64,000 nt of DNA from Epiperipatus broadwayi. Its lineage: Eukaryota > Onychophora > Udeonychophora > Euonychophora > Peripatidae. The notes under the pieces are model-generated. The model was not told the DNA's origin, made no database searches, and saw nothing but the letters and a program-made list of their open reading frames with translations. Location: contig JAQFVV010012400.1 in NCBI GenBank assembly GCA_028023455.1, forward strand, positions 13,337,748 to 13,401,747, read 5' to 3'. How positions within the stretch are numbered: position 1 is the first letter of the stretch; each line of letters opens with the position of its first letter. The translations under genes and the position numbers were made by a program. This document shows, in pieces, positions 38,067 to 48,092 of this stretch.

Positions 38067-39445
38067 TGTTGTTTTCTATTCTCTCGTGTCAGCCATTTGA
38101 TGGCGTTGAAGCTAATCAAAAACATATACATATTATGATTCTGGGCTGGGCCTGTGATTCTATCATCTATATAAATATTGGCTTTTTTTAGTTTTGTAAT
38201 AGAAAATTAGAGGAACTGATAGTAAATAATATTACTATTTAAAAAACAAAAATTTAGAAATTCACATTAAATTTTAAAATGATACCCGAATAATTGATGT
38301 TTTTTGGATAGTAATTACTCATAAAATGGGTTGTTTGTGTTTGTGTGTATCTATAAAAAGTTAGTCATTTTTTTAATAGAAAATAATATGCAATTATACA
38401 TTTTTCAATTTACACAAAATTTCTACATTCACGCTAAATTTTAAAATGATACCAGAGTAATTTGCTTTTTTTTTTTTTTGACAGTAATTAATCAGAAAGT
38501 GAGTTATTTTTGTTAGCGTGTATATATAAAAAGTACCGTTCTTTAAATACTACATTTAAAAATGATACCCGACTATTTTGCATTTTTTTTGGGATTGTTT
38601 TTGTTAGTGTGTAGATATCAAAAGTAATATTATTTAAATACTAAATTTAAAAATGATACCCAATAACGTTTTTTTTGGTATTGACAGTAATTAATCAGAA
38701 AGTGGATTTTATTTTCTTTGTGTGTATATATATAAAAAGTTACGGTCTTTTTTGAAAAGAAAATAATGCGCAATTCTACATTATTCAATTTACCCACAAC
38801 ATTTAAAAATTCACACTAAATTTTCAAATGATACCCAACTAATTTGCTTTTTTTTTTTAAACAGTAATTAATCAGAAAGTGGGTTCTTTTTTGGGGGTTG
38901 CTTTTGTTTGTGTGTATATATCAAAAGTAACTTGTCATGGATGAATTCTTGCGAAAATGTTACTTTTCGCATGATTGTCAAATATTGCTCTGCCGCACCC
39001 TTAAAAGCAATTTTTGAGGGTTACCCATTCGTAATGAAACCTTCACGATATTGTTAATAAAGTTACAACGTAACAGTAGGTTAGAGCACTTGAAAAAAAA
39101 ACATTTGTAATGAAATTTTAAATAATTATGACAGTTAAAATCCACACACTCTCACACAAAAGTATAGAGAAAATAGACCTTCTAGCATTACAATAAGGTT
39201 AATAACACAACCAACTACAGCAGAGAAAAAAGCCAGACTGGCTAGCCAGCGGGGACTCTTTTTTGTGTTTTATCGTAGAAAGAAGCCTCTTAGGTTGGCT
39301 GAGGCCGCCACGAGAACTCTTTCTCTGTTTTATTGTAGAAAGAAGCCTCTTAGATTGGATGTAGGCCGCTGAAACGGTATATTTCTAGGAATTGACCTAG
39401 AAATAGTGCTATCATGTGGCTGACACGATAGAATAGAAAACAACC
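38067..39445. mobile_element. Element E5: GGT-tipped inverted-repeat element, about 1.4 kb
   Basis: The left end is TGTTGTTTTCTATTCTCTCG then TGTCAGCCATTTGATGGCG. The right end, reverse-complemented, is GGTTGTTTTCTATTCTATCG then TGTCAGCCACATGATAGC. The left half is a ladder of degenerate repeats about 140-180 bp long, each with AATGATACCC, GACAGTAATTAATCAGAAAG and GTGTGTATATAT motifs (about 38280-38930). No convincing 8-bp duplication is seen. No ORF is present. Confidence 0.82.
38270..38935 (+). repeat. Tandem degenerate repeats inside E5 (about four units)
   Basis: Each unit contains AATGATACCC (or CCAG), then TTTGCTTTTTTTT, then GACAGTAATTAATCAGAAAG, then a TGTGTATATATAAAAAGT-type end. 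Units recur near 38275, 38445, 38560, 38650 and 38825, with variable spacing caused by indels. Confidence 0.75.
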
Positions 39446-40019
39446 TTAAATTCTCTTATTTTTTCTTTACTCAGTTTTTTTAAAAATGATAATTGCCGTA
39501 TATATTTTTATGTTTAACCTATTTAGTTTTTTTTCTGTATTTGAATATCAATTTGTGATAACATTTTTACTAAATTTCTTTTTACATATAGTTGTTTATA
39601 TTTTTCTCATTAAAATGCTCAAAAAATTAATGTTACTGATGACTTAATGATATTTAATAGAATTTGTGATTAAAAAACACAATTTAATATATTTGTAATC
39701 ATTTTCAAAATAATATTTTTGATATGAATTAAAATTGATGACTTCTAATCAAAACAAACATGTTAGACGAGTGAATGTTGCATTTTCACAAAACTTAACA
39801 TTAAAACAGTGCACGTTGTTTGTCGGAAAGATATCATGAAATGAAATATAAAATTTAATGCATAATTTTATAATACAATTCAAACTACAAAACCTTATTA
39901 CCCTATCTGGTAAGAAAACCCCAAATTTGTTACTTAGAATGATTACTTTATTAGTACCAAATTAATTTAGTTACTGATTTTTTTCCCATTGTAAATGTTT
40001 CCATTTGATATTTGTTTTT

Positions 40020-40295
40020 ATTAAATATTATGATATAGACTTTTACTTATAGATTTATGTGGGACTATTTGTATCATGTAATTGAACCAGTGATTTTTAG
40101 ATTCATGAATTCTAACTTTAAGGTAGCACTAATCAACTAGATGATTGATACAATAGCTTAGTTAATTACAGCATCATCTTAATTTCTGTATTCATAAATC
40201 TAAAAGATTATAGGTTCAATTCCTATGCCAACAGTTACTAATCAGCTATGTAATAAATGAAGGGGGGAGAATAATTTCATGCAAAACCATTTTTT
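40020..40295. mobile_element. Palindromic tRNA-derived SINE dimer 2
   Basis: The right (plus-strand) copy has a CTTAGTTAATTACAGCAT head, ATTCATAAATCTAAAAG, the B-box-like TAGGTTCAATTCCTATGCC and a GGGGGGAGAATAATTTCATG tail. The left copy, on the minus strand from about 40142 downwards, reads CTAGTTGATTAGTGCTACC, ATTCATGAATCTAAAAATC and CTGGTTCAATTACATGATAC. The same internal sequence pattern as SINE dimer 1 shows one family, and the same head-to-head arrangement is repeated with independent mutations. Confidence 0.75.
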
Positions 40296-40399
40296 CCATT
40301 TACTTGATGCATTATTTATTATTCACTTTTTCTACTTCACCACACCAGTCTTTATATTCGACCCTAGCAAATTGTTCCACGATTTCTTATACTTTTCAT

Positions 40400-41950
40400 A
40401 CAATATCATTGACAACTTCCTTAAATATTTTAACAATAGTATTTTTATATGAAAACTTTATTTGAATAATTTCACCTATCCTGCAATCATCATCAGAGCT
40501 ACAATATCCAAATATACAATTAATACATATTCATATACATAATTAAATACACAAATAAAACATACATTTTAACCTATCCATTATAAGCAATCATTCCCTA
40601 TTTTATTACTTTACTCTTAATTAATTTGATCCACATTTATTTATATTATTTTATTTTATTTTAAAAAATATTTATTATAATTGTAATTTTAAAAAACTTT
40701 TAACTTTTTACTCAACTAAATTGTAATCAACTTCTAATCTTTTCATATTTTTATTAAATATTTTATAATTAACTATTAACTTTTTCCACATGACAAATTA
40801 CCTTTTCACATTACAAAATTATTCACCTCTTTACAATCCTATTTCTAAAAACCCAATTGACAAAAATTTTCAAAATGTTTATACTTGTTTAACACTACCC
40901 TCTATCATTATTTTCTTCAACTTTATTCTTTTAACCTTCAAATTATTATTAATAATTGTTTATAAAATTATTGACTTTACTCCCACATCCTTATTACGAT
41001 GTGGTTTTATATTTTTAATCAATATTGCCTCTTTAATTTTCATATCCCTTCTATTATTTGTATAATTAATTATTTTTATATTATTTTTCTCAAATCTATG
41101 ACCGCTTTCTAATGAATGCAAATAAATAAGTAATCCTTTTCATATTTATGTTGAATTAATCTTGTATAACTTGAATTCTTTATTTCTCCTACATAATTAG
41201 GTTTTATATTTTTATTTTTACATGATTTGCATTCAATTTTATATACTCCATTTATGTATTTTTCTACTTTTCTCATATTTATTATCTAATATATTAAGTA
41301 TATTCTTCTTTCTTTTATTTACTATATTAAATTTTTTTACATTATTAAACTTTTTATTAATTCTAATAATTATTTAATTCATACTTTTTTATTATTATTA
41401 TAAGTTTTAATACGTATATATTTATTCTTATCTATTTAATTTTTTGTACATACTATCCCATAATTATTGTTAAATTTTTCTTCTAATTTTCTTATACTTT
41501 GTATAACCTTTTCTGGATAGTCATTATCCCCAAAACACTTTAATTACCAATTCTACCTGTTTACTATAAACTTCATTTGAGCAATAATTCCAAGCTTTAT
41601 ATATTTTTGAATCTATACTACTTATTTTATATTTAACATCTATATTCAAATTCAAATTACTTATATCACTATCTATGTTTTTTTTTTTTATATACAGATA
41701 TCTCTATCCTGCATTTATCATTTTTATTTAACTTCTTTAACAAAATCTCTAAATATAATAGCTTATTATCAATTTCTTTTTCTATTGTAAAATTTATATT
41801 TTTATCTAACTTATTAATCTCTTCAAGATACATATCTATGTGCCTTTGACTCTTATTAAAAATCAATAAGTAATCATTAACACACCTTTTTCATAAAAAT
41901 TGAATTATTACTATTATTAATCATTAAATCTTCCATATTTTCCAGATATA
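40400..41950 (-). pseudogene. Penelope-like element, minus strand, 3' half (RT end, GIY-YIG, terminal repeat)
   Basis: Reading down from 41950: ENMEDLMINNS and NDYLLIFNKS (the RT catalytic box, YVDD in the other copy at 51334), then EINKLDKNINFTIEKEIDNK, all Penelope-type reverse transcriptase. At 41230-41100 comes YKIECKSC and NYVGEIKNSSYTRLIQHKYE, a GIY-YIG nuclease as carried by canonical Penelope-like elements. The non-coding tail is at about 41080-40500, and a terminal-repeat region with a decayed hammerhead-like core ends near 40400. In element coordinates this piece begins just where the segment ending at 48093 stops. I therefore read them as one element split by an insertion. Confidence 0.82.
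40450..40510 (-). ncRNA. Hammerhead-ribozyme-like motif, decayed copy A
   Basis: On the minus strand, CTGATGA (40496-40490) is followed by TGATTGCAGGATAGGTGAAA. The CUGAUGA and GAAA core segments are both present, but helix II between them no longer pairs well. It is placed identically to the better copy at 49805-49865. Confidence 0.5.
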
Positions 41951-43635
41951 TTGTAGCCTTCCTTTCTGGTTCATCCAACACACCTCTCTACCCTTTTTAT
42001 TGTACCCATAGTACCTATCTCAATAATAAACCATCAAGTATAACAACAATAAAGTATAAGACTATGGGGCTTGAAACTTGCTTAATATTAAAACATAAGA
42101 TAGACTTTGGCACAAGTACAAGAGTGGATTTAACATTGAGAAGTATATAAAATACACTCCACAATGGCAATACTATTGTGACAATTCTCCTACTACTGAC
42201 TTATTATAATTATAGGAAAACTCCCATAACAAAAAATGACTCAATATTTCATTTAAATAATGAAATAACTACTCTTCTACAAATTAAAAATCCTAAAAAT
42301 AAAAACATTAACCAAATTACCTTAATTTAAAATAAGTGATGCTATCCTATGGCTATCTCATGGATCATAAGTATTCGATTCTAAAATCCAATATAACAAT
42401 TAGATTGATAATTAAATAATTGAATCACACGAGGGATTTTATTGGGATCCAACTATTTAATAAAAACATAATTACTATTACAAACCTTGATTAACCTATT
42501 GGAAACTGGAAATTAACAATCATTATCTACTCATTACCTTCCTTAAAAAATTTAATCTACTTTTCCTAAGATTTATTCTCATACTCATGTTAACAACAAT
42601 TATTCTAGACTACTTATTTTCTCATAATTAAAGCTTCATTACCCATTATTATCTACCAAGTCTAATTTAATGAAATACATCTCTTAATTAGTTGGCATTC
42701 ACCCACTGTAATTAACTCCTTCAGAATAACAAATCTTAAAATATATTTGGTTAGTAACTTGTAGTCTGAAATTATAGAATACTTTTAAATTATGATATAA
42801 CATATATTTCAACTAAAATTACAAAATTAGAATGTAACTCTCAAACATTTGCTAATTTCTATTACATGCTCTCCATTTTTAAAGATTTAATAGTATTTTT
42901 CATATGGCTCTTCAAAATTCTTTTGCAACTAATAAAAATATGAAATACCATAAGCTTTCTTTAATATGGTTATAATTTAAAAGCAATTGAGAGTTAGTAT
43001 ATAAATTATATAATATTAAACATAACTCCTCAAATATATTGTATGACCTTGTGACGGAAATGACTCTCAGACTCAATAAAATTATGACGACAAAGTTTAA
43101 TTCAAAATATTCATTTATTTACAACACTAAATAAAAACAAACACCTATACACATAAAGGAAATACTTCATTAACAATAAAAAAAATATAAGCATAAACCT
43201 GTTTTCCACATTTACAACAAATTAGTTACATTATTTATAAATAAACATAATGGTTATTATATACAATTAACCCTACCCTTAGTTTTTCTGAATTCTTTTG
43301 AAATTATAGATTTATTATATTATGTATGCTTTCATACTAATATGATATATTTGCATCATTCATGAGTTATCTGGGATCTTCACAATCATTTTCCATATTA
43401 CTTGATATTTTGTAACTCCCAATATATTGATCATTTTGTAATAGTTAAATTATATTTTGTATTTAAAATTTGTTTTAAAATATTACATTTCCATCTTATT
43501 AACAGTTATTATTGATGCGGTAAATATAAAAAAATAAAAGACACTATTTATGATGTATGTAAAATGAATAATAAAGTTAGGATTTATTTTTCTTTTCATA
43601 TAATGGAATTCATTTATGCGTTCATTCTCTCTCTT

Positions 43636-43690
43636 ACTCATGATTTCTGTTAATCTTAGATCTCAGTTTTCTGTTAATCTTAGATCTGTT
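43636..43690 (+). repeat. Short tandem duplication
   Basis: TTTCTGTTAATCTTAGATCT occurs twice in direct succession, at 43645 and 43668, separated by CAG. It is a small local duplication without further significance seen. Confidence 0.8.
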
Positions 43691-44205
43691 ATTCTTATCC
43701 ATATGATCATTTATTCAAGTTTTATTCAATTATATAGAACATTTGTTCTGTACATTGTTTTACTACCTACAGGTAAATCTGCCCAGACTTAGAAACAAAA
43801 ACTATAGAATCCTTTAAAATATTGAGTCTACCTTCGATACACGCTATATTATTATTTACTATGAAACTTTATAAAGATGAGCAACTGAGTTTATTAAATA
43901 CTATCCTAATAGAGTGATGGATATTTCTTTTATTTATGAGAGGTCATATTTTGATAGATAATCATTTTCTTAATGAACTTATCTCAATTTTATACTGGCT
44001 TCTTCAATAAGCACTTACGGTATGTACCACACTCATTTCTTTGCTAAAAATCATCCCACCTCATTCCAATAACTATCTGGATATCATAAAGATTATACCC
44101 ACTTAACTATTCCTCAGTTCTTCAGGATATTTTATCCTATCCTGGAATTTTAACTCATCTTCCTTGATTGTGTATTTAGAAACTACTACTGTACAAATTC
44201 TAGAC

Positions 44206-45725
44206 CAGCGTTTCCCAACCTGTGGTACGCGTACCACTGGTGGTACGCGAGTTGCTGGTTGGTGGTACGCGAAAAATAATCAATAATGGCAGACATAAAA
44301 AAAATCAAATCATAAAAATATCATAGAAACGTTTTTTCCTATAATTCATAAAAATTATTTTAATTAATAATATTATACAGTAAAGTTGTTAATATGTACA
44401 GTCGATGATCGAAAATCCAGCAATCGATATCGTTTTTTTGGAGTGCATTTTTAAATTTAGCCGTTAGCCATTAGTAACTTGAGATATTGCCGCCACTGTT
44501 GTCATGGTGCTGCACTCTTGTTCACTTCCCCGCGCAGCTTACAAGTGACAGGTTATTGTTTGTGATTGTATTGTCTTTGTTTATTAAAATTCATTGATCC
44601 CCATATAACCCGCTTATTCGAATTTAGACAAGAAGGACAGTTTTTTTTAAGACAATTCTTTTGATCTTTCTTCGAAATTGTATGATTTTGGTTGGCTTCA
44701 TTCAGGTGATTGCATATTTAACTGATATTTTTTGCAAATAAATAACTTAAATTTGACACCTCAGAACAACTCGATAACGATCTTTAATGTTAATGATAAA
44801 ATTGAAAATATGATTAAGAAATTAGATTTTTGGAAGCAGTGTATTGAAAACAATCAACCGAAAGTATTCAAAACTCTACATATTTTTTTGTTTGAAAATA
44901 AGGTTAGTCTGTCTCAAGATATACGAGAAAATATAATAGCACATTTAACAGGATTAAAATTGTCTTTAATGGAATATTTTGCAAAACCCGAAAACACAAA
45001 TGATAAGTGGATTTCAAACCCCTTCTATGAAGAACATTTAGAAAAAGCTACATCATTATCAATAAAAGAGAAAGAAAATTTAATAGAATTATCGACACAA
45101 TCTAATTAATTTTGGTTAAACATTAAAGATTATGAACAACTTTCTGAGAAAGCTCTTAAATTATTATTACCATTTACTAGTATGAAATTAGTAGAGAAAG
45201 AGCTTTTTCTTCATATATTTAAAAAAAAAAAGTATTGAAACAAATTGAATGCAGCTGTAGACTTAAGGGTATACCTCACATCTTTTGAACCAAATTTCAA
45301 AAAATTATGTTTTTCGAAACAAGCACAAGGATCTCATTAAATTTATTTTATAAAAATATTTGATTATGATAAAATATATTAATTGGTTTTTATAATTTTG
45401 TGTTTTTATTAAAACCATTTATTAGTAAACGAAATATGACAAAATAGTAGATAAATATGAAACTTTGAATAAACACACACACACATATATATATATGTTA
45501 CAGTGAATTTATATTTTCAGTGAGTTTATAATCGTTTAAGCGTGTTTCAATGTAATTTGTCTCATTGTGATGTGAATACATGGTCACCCTATAATATTTA
45601 TAATGCAAATAAAATAACACACTCGCAATAAATTTCACAAAATACAATCATTTTTACGAAGTGGTACAATTTAGCGTGATGTACTACCAAGTGGTACGCG
45701 AGCCAAAAAAGGTTGAGAAACGCTG
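44206..45725 (+). mobile_element. hAT-superfamily DNA transposon, internally deleted, 1.5 kb
   Basis: The terminal inverted repeats are CAGCGTTTCCCAACCTGTGG at the left and CAGCGTTTCTCAACC (reverse complement of 45711-45725) at the right, and both ends carry subterminal GGTACGCG repeats. The left flank TTCTAGAC fits the nTCTAGAn target preference known for Charlie-type hAT elements. The right flank ATAACAAT does not match, so no intact 8-bp duplication remains. Only the 3' end of the transposase gene survives. Confidence 0.88.
44732..45300 (+). pseudogene. hAT transposase C-terminal remnant (ZBED5/FAM200-like)
   Basis: The open part (44732-45109) gives MIKKLDFWKQCIENNQPKVF, KTLHIFLFENKVSLSQDIRE and KWISNPFYEEH. 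After a stop at 45107 the same region continues FWLNIKDYEQLSEKALKLLL, PFTSMKLVEKELF and, after a further break, LNAAVDLRVYLTSFEPNFKK then LCFSKQAQGSH. This is the hATC dimerisation end of ZBED5/FAM200/SCAND3-type transposases. The BED zinc finger and the first catalytic residues are deleted, so it cannot make a functional enzyme. The start at 44732 is arbitrary. Confidence 0.85.
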
Positions 45726-48092
45726 ATAACAATAATATAATTTTCCCCATGTGGTAATTTTCTATCCATATCTACGATCATGTTATACAACAAACAATCT
45801 ATTTTAATTATGATTATCAATAGGATATTTTTTTTCTTTATAACAAATGAGATCATGATATTGTCTTACATCAATATTCATTCCTTCTTACTTTCATAAA
45901 TACATTATATTTTATAAGTTTGTCATTCCTTTCAGATAATCCTATTACACTTAATTTCTTACAGTATATACTGGTCAAAATTAAAAGTTAACATTATGTT
46001 CCCACATACACACTTTCACATTGTAACTAATGATTACTCTCTTCCTATACTTAAGCATACCTTTAACATTATATACCAAATTGCAAACATAAATTCTTTA
46101 AATTGTCACTATGACAAATACTTTGGTTTATATTTCATTTTAAACAAGAACAATATTAGTGATAAATTTAAAATCTTTTTTTTTCAAAACCCATTTCCAG
46201 TTTCTATTTTAATATTCCAATGTTTACCCTGTAAATGTTTACCATTTTTCACACATTTGTGTTTCTCTTCTCTTCGTATTGTTAAAAGACATGTATAGTT
46301 AAACAAAACTTCAAACAAATGGCATAAATGACAGGACAAAATTTTAAATATGAATGCATTCTTCCTAGTTAGATTTAAAGTTGCATTGCGTACAATCCTG
46401 ATCTTCAAAATCTCCTACGAAAAGTTTGATGAATATTCTAAATAAATCTCCACTTTATTCTGCCACACTGCACAATCTTTTAAACATGTTCAAATAAGTC
46501 ATCAATAAGTTTACTTTCTGATTTCTCTCCTTTTCTGTTATTCAATAATCTTGTAAAATTTCAAACACATATTGAATAACTTCATTTAATTTTCTATTTC
46601 AAAAGTTAAGAGATTTTTTTTTCTAATTATCCTTCCCATTTAAATATTCAGTTCTTAAAATGCTATAGTAAAAGTTCATCTTCTGTTTAGACATAAGAAA
46701 TCTTAAGTTTTATCTGTTTTTTTTTTTTCATTATTAAGTATAAACTAAATATTTTCTTCAAAATTTAGCAAAGTATTTCTTAGGTATCAACTGTTTACTT
46801 CAAACGAAGATTAGTTTTCTTGCATTCAACAATAGCGATTAATTAATTATTCTTAATGTTTTATAAGATATTTCTACTAGCTTTAAAAATTTATTTCTAG
46901 AAATTTTTAGTCTCCTTTTCACATTTAATCTATGATTAATAAAAATGCTTAATTTAAAATAGATAAATGAATGCTTTCTTACTTGACCACAGTTACATTT
47001 CTTTTTGAAACAATATAGTTGTTTTTCTTTTATCATGGTTATCCTATACAAAAATAAAATAATTTTGGTTTTTCAAACTCCTTTGTGGTATTATCTTGGC
47101 TAGAAGTAGACAATCAGAATTGGTAACCAGGTAATAATGATGATTAATTTACTCACTACATAGTATTAATAATTACTTTAAAAAATATTTCATATCCTTA
47201 GATAGTTTTGTGAATACAATTTTTTTTCTGTTTAAAACTTTAAATATTTTTAAGTTTTATAATTGTTTTTACACAGAGAAAATAAATTGAGACTGCTTAT
47301 CTACTTTTTAATACTTTTTGAAATTTCTCCCAGATCACCTATTGTGATTTTTTTTTTAAAAAACCCCAGGATAAAGTAACATTAGAAAATTATTGGTTTA
47401 ACTCACATTGGTCAATTTCCCAAATCAACTTTTATTAACTTTTTAACGTAAAGATTTTTTTTCTAAAGAATAATTGAAACCAATAAATATTTATCATTTA
47501 AGATCAAAGTTTCAATTATAATTATGTTTTTAATATTTACTGAGGCTATAACCTCGAGAATATGCATGTAAAATGCGATAGTAGGGACCTCTATAGGTGT
47601 TTAACCACAAGCTTACGTTATGGAAGAAAAGAGGGGAACATTCTTTACTTCAACCTACTTTCTATTTAAATAGGTGAAGCTGAAGCGGTTATTATTAATT
47701 ATTAAAAGATATGATTATGATAATTTTAAAATAAATTATCTTGTAGTAAATAATTGTTCCATCTTTCATTAACTACAATTTTAAATCTTTAGCTCTTAAG
47801 GAACAATGCATTGAAAATAAATTCAAGTCAAATTTATAAAGCAACGATGTTTATTTAGATTGGCATCTATTGTATTAAGATTATATATAGTAGATTATAT
47901 TATAAATGATTATAAATAACAACAATTATTAAATCTCTACAGAATTCCCTTTTTAAACATTATATATATTAATATCATTTATTACTGTTATGCCCAAGTT
48001 TATAGCATTACTATTATCTAAATTATAAATTTTAGAGCTATAATTTACATTTTATATATCCTTCTCACCATGGATAACCAATCAAAAGGTTA

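Larger units (their letters stand above)
41951..48092. mobile_element. 6.1-kb insertion inside the Penelope-like element
   Basis: The Penelope-like homology breaks off at 41950 and resumes at about 48093, both at a TATATA tract. The ends of the intervening DNA are weakly inverted: GTAGCCTTCCTTTCTGGTTC on the left and, reverse-complemented, GTAACCTTTTGATTGGTTAT on the right. That is compatible with a DNA transposon that inserted at a TATA site, but the similarity is only moderate. Apart from a hAT relic (44206-45725) I recognise no gene inside. The rest (41951-44205 and 45726-48092) is AT-rich with many stops. Confidence 0.5.

Noticed and set aside
40790-41065. 91-residue plus-strand hydrophobic ORF
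   Set aside because: It is antisense to the non-coding tail of the Penelope-like element. The same sequence recurs in the other copies without an open frame.
42000-42760. C-rich hydrophobic-reading stretch suspected to be a mitochondrial insertion
   Set aside because: Translations with the invertebrate mitochondrial code gave no recognisable mitochondrial protein or rRNA signature, so the idea is unsupported.
46184-46408. 74-residue minus-strand ORF considered as an upstream INO80D or LINE exon
   Set aside because: It matches no INO80D motif and shows no LINE domain. The one loose resemblance nearby (46430-46500) contains a stop and is best taken as chance.
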